DNA from: Segatella copri
GTDB lineage: Bacteria > Bacteroidota > Bacteroidia > Bacteroidales > Bacteroidaceae
Direction of reading: 5' to 3'
DNA length: 64,000 bases
Assembly (NCBI RefSeq): GCF_019127135.1
Contig: NZ_JAHOEA010000008.1
Span: 27,172 to 91,171 of the forward strand
How positions within the stretch are numbered: position 1 is the first letter of the stretch; each line of letters begins with the position of its first letter. The notes under the pieces are model-generated. The model was not told the origin of the DNA. It searched no databases and saw only the letters and a program-made list of their open reading frames with translations. Both the position numbers and the translations under genes were made by a program. This document shows, piece after piece, positions 34,311 to 42,582 of this stretch.

Positions 34311-34628
34311 TTAAGCGATTACAGATTTGATTGATACTTCAGTGAACTGAGCACGATGACCATTCTTCTTGCGATAGTCCTTGCGGCGCTTCATCTTGAA
34401 GACGATTACCTTGTCACCCTTTACGAGTGGGTTCACTACTTCTACTACTACTTTTGCACCCTCTACAGCTGGTGCACCGACAGTGATTGAGCCGTCTTTG
34501 TCAACGAGCAAAACCTTGTCGAACTCAACAGTCTGACCTGCCTCAACATCCTTGATGTGATGTACGAAGAGCTTCTTGCCCTCCTCAGCCTTGAACTGCT
34601 GACCGTTAATTTCTACAATTGCGTACAT
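34311..34628 (-). CDS. rplU: large ribosomal subunit protein bL21
   Basis: 105 residues starting [40 protein letters not shown] is the conserved RNA-binding end. A longer frame to 34751 adds 41 unrelated residues and crosses the promoter, so the start at 34628 is chosen. First gene of the rplU-rpmA operon. Confidence 0.96.
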   Translation of the reverse strand: MYAIVEINGQQFKAEEGKKLFVHHIKDVEAGQTVEFDKVLLVDKDGSITVGAPAVEGAKVVVEVVNPLVKGDKVIVFKMKRRKDYRKKNGHRAQFTEVSIKSVIA

Positions 34629-34748
34629 TAAATTAATTATATAAACGGGTTTCTTCGGGAGGCGTCCTGCATTGTGCCGGATCTTCTTTGAGCCCCTTCG
34701 AACTAAACTTTTCTGTAACATTTGCCCAATCCATGAGCATTCGGGGTG

Positions 34749-34756
34749 CAAAATTA
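34749..34756 (-). promoter_or_regulatory. -7 box of rplU-rpmA
   Basis: Minus strand TAATTTTG, about 120 nt before rplU, leaving a long leader that could hold autoregulation by bL21, although no clear stem was traced. The stretch 34757-34900 shows no gene or clear element. Confidence 0.5.
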
Positions 34757-34901
34757 CAAATTATCTTTGATATGAACAAAATGTTGGGGAAATAAAGATT
34801 GCTTTTTAGAAAGATTTAACAGAAAAGCCTGTTTTTTATAAGAATACCGATTATTTATCTACCAGATAAGGGACTCGTGAATAGTATAATGTTCTTTATT
34901 G

Positions 34902-35077
34902 GGTTCAATAATATACTTCCTTAGGTTCAATGATATACTTCCTTAGGTTCAATGATATGTCTCCTCTGGTTCAATGATATGTCTTCTCTGGCTCAATGAT
35001 ATGTCTTCTCTGGTTCAAGGAGATGTCTCCTTAGGTTTAAGAATACGACTTCTCTGGTTCAAGAAGATACCTTCGTT
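34902..35077. repeat. eight-copy 22-bp tandem repeat (GGTTCAATGATATGTCTTCT type)
   Basis: GGTTCAA or a one-base variant starts at 34902, 34924, 34946, 34968, 34990, 35012, 35034 and 35056, an exact period of 22 bp with no spacers. The unit is GGTTCAATGATATGTCTT followed by CTCT or CCTTA. The last three copies drift. No reading frame spans it. Confidence 0.92.
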
Positions 35078-35092
35078 AAAGTTATGACTAGT

Positions 35093-35180
35093 GTCGGCAG
35101 CTCTGCTGAGCCTAGTCAGCACGTCTGCTCACTATAGTCGGCAGGTCTGCTCACTGCAGTCAGCAAGTCTTCCAAATCAA
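35093..35180. repeat. four-copy 22-bp tandem repeat (GTCRGCA type)
   Basis: GTCGGCA or GTCAGCA starts at 35093, 35115, 35137 and 35159, again exactly 22 bp apart. The unit is GTCRGCANGTCTGCTCACTA. The sequence is unrelated to the array just before it, yet the period is the same. Confidence 0.85.
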
Positions 35181-35259
35181 GTGATACTACCTTTTAATAG
35201 TATACTTCCTTCTTGGGAACAATATACGCTATTTGCTATTTAATAGGGGGGAGGTGTAT

Positions 35260-35354
35260 AAAAAGAAAAAAGCGATGACCTTCACAGGCTACCGCTCCAA
35301 ATCTTCAATAGGTATTAGTTTCCATTAAGGTAAAAAGATTGTTTTCAGGATAAC
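35260..35354 (-). ncRNA. candidate small RNA with own promoter and terminator
   Basis: The minus strand has TTTG (35392-35389), a 20-nt spacer, TACCTTTG (35368-35361), about 60 nt without an ORF or start codon near a ribosome-binding site, and then AGCGGTAGCCT-gtga-AGGTCATCGCT (35296-35271) followed by T6 and further T. This is a complete transcription unit of about 85-95 nt with no coding capacity. The family is not recognised. Confidence 0.6.
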
Positions 35355-35360
35355 TGGTTG

Positions 35361-35392
35361 CAAAGGTACATGTTATTTTTCAATTAACCAAA
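35361..35392 (-). promoter_or_regulatory. promoter of the candidate small RNA
   Basis: TTTG, 20-nt spacer, TACCTTTG: one of the best promoter matches in the window. Confidence 0.65.
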
Positions 35393-35475
35393 TATTTATT
35401 TGATTATTTTTATTGTAACTCTGCTGTGTGGGCACACATATACAATATTTAACTTATATTAGGAATAAAAACTGT

Positions 35476-35487
35476 GCAAACGTTTGC
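35476..35487. promoter_or_regulatory. LacI/PurR-like operator palindrome
   Basis: GCAAACGTTTGC is a perfect 12-bp palindrome with the central CG of LacI-family operators (compare the E. coli PurR box ACGCAAACGTTTTCGT). A plus-strand TACTTTTG lies at 35503-35510, but no plus-strand gene follows. Confidence 0.45.
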
Positions 35488-35520
35488 GAAGTTCGCTTCT
35501 TTTACTTTTGTTTAGACATC

Positions 35521-35571
35521 TTTATAAGTATAAAGAGAAGAGCTGTTTTATAAGTATAAAGAGAAGAACTG
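35521..35571. repeat. two-copy 26-bp direct repeat
   Basis: TTTATAAGTATAAAGAGAAG begins at 35521 and 35547; the two 25-nt copies (ending AGCTG and AACTG) differ at one base. Confidence 0.85.
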
Positions 35572-35601
35572 TCGGATGTTTTAGTGAGGAAGAGAAAATA
35601 A

Positions 35602-35634
35602 AAACAGGTTGACGCTGTTGCGCCAACCTGTTCA
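35602..35634 (-). terminator. terminator of maeB
   Basis: Minus strand AACAGGTTGGCGC-aaca-GCGTCAACCTGTT, followed by TTTA. Confidence 0.8.
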
Positions 35635-35687
35635 TGGAAAATACTATTATCTTGTTCTATCTGTTCAAATCAGGAGAGAAAAGCGAT

Positions 35688-37976
35688 TTACTTCTGTTTC
35701 TTGATTTTCTCTACGTAAGCATCAATTACAGCTACTGCTGTGATGTTTACGATATCCTGTACACTGCTCTCTGAGTCAGTGAAGTGGATAGGCTTGTTCA
35801 ATCCCATCTGGATAGGGCCGATAATCTCAGCTTCAGGATTCAAACCCTGTAGAAGTTTGTATGCACCATTGGCGCTACTCAAGTTAGGGAACACCAAAGT
35901 GTTAACGTCTTTGCCCTTGAGGCGGGAGAATGGATACTTCTCGTCGCGCAGATCCTTGTTGAGTGCATAGTTTACCTGCATCTCACCATCGATAGCGAGT
36001 TCAGGGAACTCCTTCTGCATCTCAGCAACGGCTTTCTTTACCTTAACTGGTGAGCCGATATTGTCTGTACCGAAGTTTGAGTAGCTTAACATGGCCATAA
36101 CCGGCTCTTCGTTGAAGAACTTCACTGTACCTGCAGACAGTTTGGCAACATCAATCAGTACATCTTCGTCTGGGTGGCGGTTGATGAGCGTATCTGCGAT
36201 ATAATAAATACCCTTCTGTGTGTTAAGAATGTGCATGGTACCGAAAGTCTTATATGGCTCACGGATTCCAATTACATCTTTTGCCACCTTAATAGTATTG
36301 CTGTACTTTGTGTAAAGACCAGTGATGAATGCGTCAGCATCACCCTGTTCTACCATTGACATACCGAAGTAGTTGCGCTCGTACATTTTATCATAAGCTT
36401 CCTCGAAACTGTAGCCCTCGCGAGCACGCTTCTCTGCCAGATGCTTGGCAAACTTAGCACGGCGGCCCTGTTCGTTATCGGCACGCATATCTACAATCTC
36501 AATATCTGAAAGGTCAAGCTTCAAACGGCTAGCTACACGGTTCAAGCGGTCTGGGTTGCCCAACAGGATTGGCTGGCAGATTCCCTCTTGCTTTGCCTGG
36601 ACTGCAGCCTTCAGCATAGTTGGGTTGCCACCTTCTGCGAATACTACACGCTGTGGGTGAAGGCGCGCTGTATCGTGGAGCTTGCGGGTCAGTTTGGTCT
36701 CCTGACCAAGCAACTGGCGTAAATCCTGCTTGTACTTCTCCCAGTCTGTGATAGGGGTGCGAGCCACACCACTTTCCATTGCAGCCTTGGCTACGGCAGC
36801 AGAAACTTCTGTAATCAAACGTGGATCTACAGGTTTCGGAATGAAGTATTTAGGACCGAATGTAAGGTCGTTAACGTGGTAAACATCGTTTACTACATCA
36901 GGAACCGGCTGCTTAGCCAAATCGGCAATTGCATGAACAGCAGCCATCTTCATTTCTTCGTTGATAGCACGGGCGTGAACATCGAGTGCACCACGGAAGA
37001 TGTATGGGAAACCGATTACATTGTTAATCTGGTTAGGATAATCTGAGCGGCCAGTTGACATCAATACGTCAGGGCGGCTGTCCATAGCGTCCTCGTAGCT
37101 GATCTCAGGTACTGGATTAGCAAGAGCGAAAACGATAGGGTTGTCTGCCATAGAGCGGATCATATCCTTAGAGAGCACGTTACCCTTGCTGAGTCCTACG
37201 AATACATCGGCGCCTTTCACAGCCTCTTCGAGTGTATGGACATCGCGACGGTCTGTAGCAAAGAGCTTCTTCTGCTCAGTCAGATTTTCGCGGTCGCTGG
37301 TGATGACGCCCTTGGAGTCGAGCATAACGATGTTCTTTACCTGTGCACCGAGCGCTACGTAGAGTTTTGTACAGCTGATAGCAGCTGCACCAGCACCATT
37401 TACGACAATCTTCACATCGGCAATGTTCTTTCCTGCTACCTCAAGAGCGTTCTTCAAGCCTGCTGCAGAGATGATAGCAGTGCCATGCTGGTCATCGTGC
37501 ATTACAGGGATATCGAGCGTTCTTTTCAGGCGCTCCTCGATGTAGAAACATTGAGGCGCCTTGATGTCCTCCAAGTTGATTCCACCAAATGTAGGAGCGA
37601 TTTTCTCTACGGTTTCACAGAACTTTTCTGGGTCTTTCTCATCGATTTCTATATCGAAGACATCCACACCGCCGTAAATCTTGAAAAGCAATCCCTTACC
37701 TTCCATCACTGGCTTTCCGCTCATGGCACCGATGTCGCCAAGTCCGAGCACTGCTGTACCATTACTGATAACAGCAACCAGGTTACCCTTGTCAGTATAC
37801 TTGTATGCATCGTCTGGGTTCTGCTGGATCTCAAGACATGGGAATGCCACACCAGGAGAGTAAGCAAGGCTCAGATCCGTTTGTGTGTGATAAGGTTTTG
37901 TTGGCTTAACCTCAATCTTGCCAGGACGGCCAGTCTCGTGATAACTTAAAGCCGCCTCTTTTGTAATTTTTACCAT
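35688..37976 (-). CDS. maeB: NADP-dependent malic enzyme with phosphotransacetylase-like domain
   Basis: 762 residues, the length of MaeB-type enzymes. The N-terminal malic enzyme (about 1-430) has [43 protein letters not shown] and the NADP loop [12 protein letters not shown]. The C-terminal phosphate acetyl/butyryltransferase-like domain (about 430-762) is usually regulatory and binds acetyl-CoA. It decarboxylates malate to pyruvate and makes NADPH. It is monocistronic and divergent from a tetR gene. Confidence 0.95.
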   Translation of the reverse strand: MVKITKEAALSYHETGRPGKIEVKPTKPYHTQTDLSLAYSPGVAFPCLEIQQNPDDAYKYTDKGNLVAVISNGTAVLGLGDIGAMSGKPVMEGKGLLFKIYGGVDVFDIEIDEKDPEKFCETVEKIAPTFGGINLEDIKAPQCFYIEERLKRTLDIPVMHDDQHGTAIISAAGLKNALEVAGKNIADVKIVVNGAGAAAISCTKLYVALGAQVKNIVMLDSKGVITSDRENLTEQKKLFATDRRDVHTLEEAVKGADVFVGLSKGNVLSKDMIRSMADNPIVFALANPVPEISYEDAMDSRPDVLMSTGRSDYPNQINNVIGFPYIFRGALDVHARAINEEMKMAAVHAIADLAKQPVPDVVNDVYHVNDLTFGPKYFIPKPVDPRLITEVSAAVAKAAMESGVARTPITDWEKYKQDLRQLLGQETKLTRKLHDTARLHPQRVVFAEGGNPTMLKAAVQAKQEGICQPILLGNPDRLNRVASRLKLDLSDIEIVDMRADNEQGRRAKFAKHLAEKRAREGYSFEEAYDKMYERNYFGMSMVEQGDADAFITGLYTKYSNTIKVAKDVIGIREPYKTFGTMHILNTQKGIYYIADTLINRHPDEDVLIDVAKLSAGTVKFFNEEPVMAMLSYSNFGTDNIGSPVKVKKAVAEMQKEFPELAIDGEMQVNYALNKDLRDEKYPFSRLKGKDVNTLVFPNLSSANGAYKLLQGLNPEAEIIGPIQMGLNKPIHFTDSESSVQDIVNITAVAVIDAYVEKIKKQK

Positions 37977-38049
37977 AACAATATATTGGTTTAAAGTTTA
38001 TTCTTCTTTCATATTCGTGGATTTTTGGCACGAAATTTAAAAGTTTGTG

Positions 38050-38108
38050 CAAAGGTACAAAAAAACTTAGTAAAAAAGAATGGTTTTTTGATTTTTTTTG
38101 TATCTTTG
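38050..38108. promoter_or_regulatory. divergent promoters of maeB and the tetR gene
   Basis: Minus strand TACCTTTG (38057-38050) faces maeB; plus strand TATCTTTG (38101-38108) faces the TetR gene. The shared gap would let the TetR protein control both. Confidence 0.6.
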
Positions 38109-38135
38109 CACAAAAATAGTCTTCAAACAAGTAAA

Positions 38136-38753
38136 ATGGCAGAAATCAATCAATATAGACAAGAACTGAAAGACAGAATCATCTCTTATGCGATGCCTGA
38201 ATTCTATAAGCGTGGAGTAAAAGCTGTCAAGATGGATGAAATCTCACAGGGGCTTCATGTATCTAAGAGAACTGTGTACGAGATTTTCGGTGACAAAGAA
38301 GAATTGTTGCTTGCTGGTATGATGCGTCAGCTAGAAGAAAATCGTTCGAAGTTAGAGAATTTCGCCAAGACCCAAGCGAAGAATGTGATAGATATTATCA
38401 GCTATGTCTATAAATTGCAGATGGAGCGCAATGGGATGGTGGGCGTTCTTTTTTATGAGGAGGTTCATAAGATGCCTCGTGTAGTGAAATTCTTCCAGGA
38501 AAATCATGCTCATGAACGGGAGGAGAGCGTGCGTTTCTTTGAGGCTGGTGTCAAGGAGGGGCTTTTCCGTAAGGATGTAGACTTCAATGTTGTTATGGAC
38601 ATAGGACATGTAATGATGGAGGAAATCATGCACCATCAGCTCTATCGTGTTCATTCGATGCAGGAGATATACGACAATTATATTTTGTGCCTGATCCGTG
38701 GATTCTGTACAGAGCGCGGTTTGGAGCAGCTTGACCGTGCTTTAAAAGAGTAG
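38136..38753 (+). CDS. TetR-family transcriptional regulator
   Basis: 205 residues from MAEINQYRQELKDRIISYAM. The N-terminal HTH reads FYKRGVKAVKMDEISQGLHV then SKRTVYEIFGDKEELLLAGM. The C-terminal ligand and dimer domain is all helical. An upstream in-frame ATG at 38025 would place the start before the promoter, so it is rejected. It is divergent from maeB; regulation of maeB is possible but unproven. Confidence 0.88.
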   Translation: MAEINQYRQELKDRIISYAMPEFYKRGVKAVKMDEISQGLHVSKRTVYEIFGDKEELLLAGMMRQLEENRSKLENFAKTQAKNVIDIISYVYKLQMERNGMVGVLFYEEVHKMPRVVKFFQENHAHEREESVRFFEAGVKEGLFRKDVDFNVVMDIGHVMMEEIMHHQLYRVHSMQEIYDNYILCLIRGFCTERGLEQLDRALKE

Positions 38754-38816
38754 AAACGTAGGCTTTAATATACAATTATAGTTTTGAAGCGAATGTGTAA
38801 TTACGTTTTTAAAAAG

Positions 38817-38868
38817 AAAAAGAGGTTTCGGAGATGCTTTATATTGGCTCACGGAACCTCTTTTTTTA
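38817..38868. terminator. bidirectional terminator
   Basis: AAAGAGGTT and AACCTCTTT close a stem with a loop of about 32 nt, with A and T runs on the flanks; it lies between convergent genes. Confidence 0.7.
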
Positions 38869-39840
38869 ATCTTTGTATAGCCAGTGGAGGAGCAGGTTTA
38901 TAACTCTTGGATAGAAGCGGAACCAGCGAAACTTAGTAACAGGTTTGCCTCCGAAACCGAGAATGAATTCCCGGTAGAGATTACTCTTAAGCGGAAGTCC
39001 AGCGTCCATAAAGTGGAGGTGTTGGGCATCCTGCTCCTGTGCATCAGAGAGTGCTTGCCAGATGGTCATTGTGTCCGGATGCAGATGGATGTAAGTCTTT
39101 CTCTTGAATGCAGAAAACCAAAGAAAGGCATTGCTTTGGTTGTAGATGCATGTATAGCCGCCAATCACTTTGTCCTTATAGGTGATGATGACGTTTCTGG
39201 CATTGCTACTTGTACTCAGTTTCTGGAAGAATGTTTCGTCTGGAACAAAACGGCGAAGTTTCAGCCGATAATAATTTTTGAGCAACTGGTGATAACGATG
39301 GATGTCTTCGGGTGAAGTTGCCTCTCTACAACTTATTCCCTTTTTCTTCATTTTTTCAATCATAGCAATTTGTTTGTCTGAGAGTCGCTCTTGGGGAAGT
39401 TTGCTGTGTAGGGAGTTATGTATCTCTTGCCAGGCAATAGGTACATAGCCCAGCTTTCTGAATTCCCGGTAACCTAGCATCTTTTTGCTCATTCTGGAAA
39501 ATTCGATGTAAAAGCAGAGTCGTTTGTGTAAGCGGATAGTTATGCTGCGGAGTAACAGTGGGAAAATTGCATTCTGTTCTGCATCGGGTGCATAAAATCC
39601 CTCTCCATACGCGTGCGCGTGCGTATATAAATAAGGTGGGAATAAAGATTTGCGGTGATAGAGGATGACGAGCATTTGTCCTACCACCTTGTTCTCCTGT
39701 GTGGCAACAGCCATAAAAGGGGTTATGCCGGGTGTTTTTTCAAGAATCTGAAAAAGCTCCAAGCTATGAAAAAAGTCGCCTTTCAATAAATGCGGCATTT
39801 CTTCCAGTTTACCATATATTTCTACTTCATATTTTCTCAC
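38866..39840 (-). CDS. GNAT/FemAB-like acyltransferase
   Basis: About 324 residues. GNAT-type features: FMAVATQENKVVGQMLVILY (strand 2-3), 'NVIITYKDKVIGGYTCIYNQ', 'LHFMDAGLPLKSNLYREFIL' with a late 'FKxRxGF.G.'-like pattern as in FemAB/BioF2-type aminoacyl or acyl transferases. The start is taken as GTG at 39840 (RKYEVEIYGKLEEMPHLL), which lies 6 nt after the -7 box TATTTTTG; the longer ATG at 39876 would be upstream of the promoter. The substrate is unknown. Confidence 0.72.
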   Translation of the reverse strand: MRKYEVEIYGKLEEMPHLLKGDFFHSLELFQILEKTPGITPFMAVATQENKVVGQMLVILYHRKSLFPPYLYTHAHAYGEGFYAPDAEQNAIFPLLLRSITIRLHKRLCFYIEFSRMSKKMLGYREFRKLGYVPIAWQEIHNSLHSKLPQERLSDKQIAMIEKMKKKGISCREATSPEDIHRYHQLLKNYYRLKLRRFVPDETFFQKLSTSSNARNVIITYKDKVIGGYTCIYNQSNAFLWFSAFKRKTYIHLHPDTMTIWQALSDAQEQDAQHLHFMDAGLPLKSNLYREFILGFGGKPVTKFRWFRFYPRVINLLLHWLYKD

Positions 39841-39845
39841 GAAGG

Positions 39846-39876
39846 CAAAAATAATAAATTTATCATAAAAAAGCAA
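39846..39876 (-). promoter_or_regulatory. promoter of the acyltransferase-like gene, leaderless
   Basis: Minus strand TTG (39876-39874), a 20-nt gap, then TATTTTTG (39853-39846). Transcription should begin within a few bases of the GTG at 39840. Confidence 0.5.
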
Positions 39877-39907
39877 GAAAAAGGGCTCCTCTATCGTTAT
39901 TTTTTAG

Positions 39908-39915
39908 TATTTTTG
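39908..39915 (+). promoter_or_regulatory. -7 box of the DUF2520 gene
   Basis: TATTTTTG, 32 nt before the ATG at 39948. Confidence 0.5.
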
Positions 39916-39947
39916 CATAAAAAGTAGAACTTTAAACAAAATTACGT

Positions 39948-40718
39948 ATGAAAATAGTGTTTATTGGGGCAGGTAATCTTGCTACCAATCTTGCGCTCGA
40001 AATATCGCAATCAGAACATCAGATTGTACAAGTTTTCAGTAGAACTTGGGAGTCGGCCTCTCTATTGGCTGAGAAGGTGAATTGTGAGCCTGTCAATGAG
40101 ATGAGTAAGGTGGTTTGTGATGCAGATTTGTACATAGTTTCAGTCAAGGATGATGCGCTTGAAATGCTTATTCCTGAACTGTGCAAAGGAAGAGAAGGTA
40201 AGATGTTTGTTCATACAGCTGGTTCCATGCCGATGGATGTCTTTAAAGGTTATGCCTGTCATTATGGCGTATTTTATCCGATGCAGACTTTTACGAAAGA
40301 CAAAAAGGTAGCATTCGAAAATATTCCTATTTTCATTGAGGGATGTGGTGCTTTTGAAACATCTTTCTTGAAGAGGCTGGCAGAACAGATTTCTCGTAGT
40401 GTCTATGAATTGGATTCTGATAATCGTAAGTATCTGCACCTGTCAGCTGTTTTTGCTTGTAATTTTGCGAATCATTGTGTAGCTATAGGTCAGCAGATTC
40501 TCGAAAAGCATCATATTCCTAGCAGCGTTCTCCGTCCTCTGGTTATGGAAACTGTGGACAAGGCTTCTTCGCATTCGGCTGCAGAAGTGCAGACGGGACC
40601 AGCTGTTCGTGATGATAGAAATGTGATGGAAAAACAAATGCAACTTCTTGAAAATCTGCCGGAATTGCAACAGGTTTATGAAATAATGAGCAAAAGCATA
40701 TTCAACTTCAAGAAATAA
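39948..40718 (+). CDS. Rossmann-fold/DUF2520 oxidoreductase-like protein
   Basis: 256 residues. The N-terminal NAD(P)-binding Rossmann fold reads MKIVFIGAGNLATNLALEIS, and the C-terminal DUF2520 helical domain includes LSAVFACNFANHCVAIGQQI and LVMETVDKA. It resembles ProC/F420-type reductases; the substrate is unknown. First of a likely unit with kdsC and maf (gaps of 58 and 93 nt). Confidence 0.87.
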   Translation: MKIVFIGAGNLATNLALEISQSEHQIVQVFSRTWESASLLAEKVNCEPVNEMSKVVCDADLYIVSVKDDALEMLIPELCKGREGKMFVHTAGSMPMDVFKGYACHYGVFYPMQTFTKDKKVAFENIPIFIEGCGAFETSFLKRLAEQISRSVYELDSDNRKYLHLSAVFACNFANHCVAIGQQILEKHHIPSSVLRPLVMETVDKASSHSAAEVQTGPAVRDDRNVMEKQMQLLENLPELQQVYEIMSKSIFNFKK

Positions 40719-40776
40719 AACGGTTGTCGGTTTAAGTTTGCAGTTTGGAATTTAAGTTCTAAAAACAGAAATAAAT

Positions 40777-41295
40777 ATGATAAATTACGATTTAAATAAG
40801 ATAAAAGCAATCATCTTTGATGTTGATGGAGTGCTGTCAAGACAGACCATCACGCTTTCCAGTGCCGGCGAACCTTTGCGTACTGTTAATATCAAAGATG
40901 GCTATGCCATTCAGTTGGCTCAGAAGAAAGGTGTTCGTGTCGTTATTCTGACTGGCGGTAATTCACATGCCATACAGGTGCGCTATGAAAATCTTGGTGT
41001 AGAGGATATCTTCATGGGGTGTTCTGTAAAGATAAAGACTTATGAGGAGTTCAAGCAGAAATATTCAATTACTGATGAGGAAGTAATATACGTAGGTGAT
41101 GATATTCCTGATTATGAGATTATGCGTCGTTGCGGATGTCCATGTTGCCCAGCAGATGCATGCTCCGATATTAAAGAAATTTCTACTTATATCTCATCAT
41201 GTAATGGAGGTGATGGAGTGGGGCGTGATGTTGTTGAACAGGTGTTGAGAGCCAAGGGCTTATGGCTTTCGGATGCTAAGGCGTTTGGGTGGTAG
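40777..41295 (+). CDS. kdsC: 3-deoxy-D-manno-octulosonate 8-phosphate phosphatase (KdsC-like HAD)
   Basis: 172 residues. HAD motif I FDVDGVLS (Asp15, Asp17), motif II ILTGG, and motif IV YVGDDIPDYEIM with Lys in VKIKTYEEF. The short C0-type HAD with DGYAIQLAQKKG fits KdsC, which makes KDO for lipopolysaccharide. Related C0 phosphatases (for example for N-acylneuraminate 9-P) cannot be excluded. Confidence 0.85.
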   Translation: MINYDLNKIKAIIFDVDGVLSRQTITLSSAGEPLRTVNIKDGYAIQLAQKKGVRVVILTGGNSHAIQVRYENLGVEDIFMGCSVKIKTYEEFKQKYSITDEEVIYVGDDIPDYEIMRRCGCPCCPADACSDIKEISTYISSCNGGDGVGRDVVEQVLRAKGLWLSDAKAFGW

Positions 41296-41301
41296 AATTT
41301 A

Positions 41302-41335
41302 GTTGATAGTTGAAAGTTGATAGTTTATAGTAGAA
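41302..41335. repeat. AGTTGATAGTTGAAAGTTGA low-complexity spacer
   Basis: Overlapping copies of GTTGATAGTT/GTTGAAAGTT and TAGTTTATAG fill much of the gap before maf. Confidence 0.6.
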
Positions 41336-41388
41336 AGTTTGCAACTGAATTTTAATCATAAAGTTCAAAGTAATAAGGTTTAAAATAA

Positions 41389-42018
41389 ATGAATTATAAG
41401 ATCATTTTGGCGAGTAATTCGCCTCGTCGCAAGGAACTTCTGGCAGGTTTGGATATTCCTTTCGAGGTGAAGGTGATTAGTGGTATTGACGAAAGTTATC
41501 CTGCCGACCTCGATGCTTATAAGGTCGCAGAATTCATCTGCAAGAAAAAGGCTGAGGCTTATCGTCCGCTTTTGAACGGAAATAATAGTGTTGAAGAGTT
41601 GGACGAGTCAGAAACTTTGATTCTTACAGCAGATACGGTTGTAATAGCCCCAACAGCTGGCGAACAGAATGACCAGGAAGGAATGGGAGTTATTCTCGGG
41701 AAACCTCGTGATGCAGAAGATGCCAGACGAATGCTGAAGATGTTGAGCGGAAAGACACATCATGTAGTTACAGGTGTTTGTCTTACTACCCAGCATAAGC
41801 AGCGTTCCTTTTCTGTAACAACAGAAGTAACGTTCAAACCGCTTTCTGATGATGAGATCAGTTATTATATAGATCATTATCAGCCGTTTGACAAAGCTGG
41901 TGCCTATGGCATTCAGGAATGGATCGGTTACATAGGTTGTACGGGGTTGAAGGGAAGTTATTTTAATGTGATGGGGCTTCCGGTTCAGCGTATCTATGAG
42001 GAATTGAGGCGAATTTAG
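41389..42018 (+). CDS. maf: Maf-family nucleotide pyrophosphatase
   Basis: 209 residues. Starts MNYKIILASNSPRRKELLAG, the signature Maf N-terminus (ASxSPRR). It has LTADTVV, ILGKPRDAEDARRML and the C-terminal DKAGAYGIQEW. It hydrolyses dTTP/UTP or modified nucleotides to monophosphates and is linked to control of septum formation. Confidence 0.94.
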   Translation: MNYKIILASNSPRRKELLAGLDIPFEVKVISGIDESYPADLDAYKVAEFICKKKAEAYRPLLNGNNSVEELDESETLILTADTVVIAPTAGEQNDQEGMGVILGKPRDAEDARRMLKMLSGKTHHVVTGVCLTTQHKQRSFSVTTEVTFKPLSDDEISYYIDHYQPFDKAGAYGIQEWIGYIGCTGLKGSYFNVMGLPVQRIYEELRRI

Positions 42019-42060
42019 ATTTTTTAAAATTAAATATTGTTCTATGTCGTAGATAATGAG

Positions 42061-42068
42061 TATCTTTG
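42061..42068 (+). promoter_or_regulatory. -7 box of the second Fur-family gene
   Basis: TATCTTTG, 26 nt before the ATG at 42095. Confidence 0.5.
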
Positions 42069-42094
42069 TGCGTTTTATGTAACTAACAAGGATT

Positions 42095-42559
42095 ATGAGT
42101 GAAGAAATTTTAGCAAAAGCTCATGAGGTTTTGGACAATTATATGGAGAGCAATCATCACCGACGCACTCCGGAGCGTTCCACTATCCTCGACACCATTT
42201 ATTCTATGGGAGAGCATTTCTCGATAGAAGATTTGGGCAGAGAGCTACTGAAAAAGAATTTTCGCGTAAGCAGGGCTACGCTTTATAACACACTGCATCT
42301 GTTCCTGGAACTAAGGCTTGTGATAAAGCACAGTCTGGCAGACGGCACCAAGTATGAGGCCAGTTATAGCGAGGACAATCATGTGCATCAGGTTTGCACG
42401 ATTTGTGGCAAGGTAACCGAAATTGTAGCACCGCAGGTTACGGCTGCAGTGAAGGATATCAAGATGCAGCGCTTTCGTAAAGATGCTTATGCTCTTTACA
42501 TCTATGGTGTATGCAGTGGCTGCCAAAGCAAGATGACTCGCAAACGCAAAAAAGAATAA
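42095..42559 (+). CDS. fur: Fur-family transcriptional regulator
   Basis: 154 residues. The winged helix has RRTPERSTILDTIYSMGEHF and RVSRATLYNTLHLFLELRLV; the metal domain has HVHQVCTICGKV and CSGCQ, two CxxC pairs. It resembles Bacteroidales Fur or Zur; the metal cannot be told from sequence. It is 23 nt before purA, so some cotranscription is likely. Confidence 0.88.
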   Translation: MSEEILAKAHEVLDNYMESNHHRRTPERSTILDTIYSMGEHFSIEDLGRELLKKNFRVSRATLYNTLHLFLELRLVIKHSLADGTKYEASYSEDNHVHQVCTICGKVTEIVAPQVTAAVKDIKMQRFRKDAYALYIYGVCSGCQSKMTRKRKKE

Positions 42560-42582
42560 GTATCAAGATAAAAAGATAAAAA

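Noticed and set aside
34902..35180. CRISPR array
   Set aside because: Units are contiguous with no unique spacers, and there are no cas genes; it is a simple tandem repeat.
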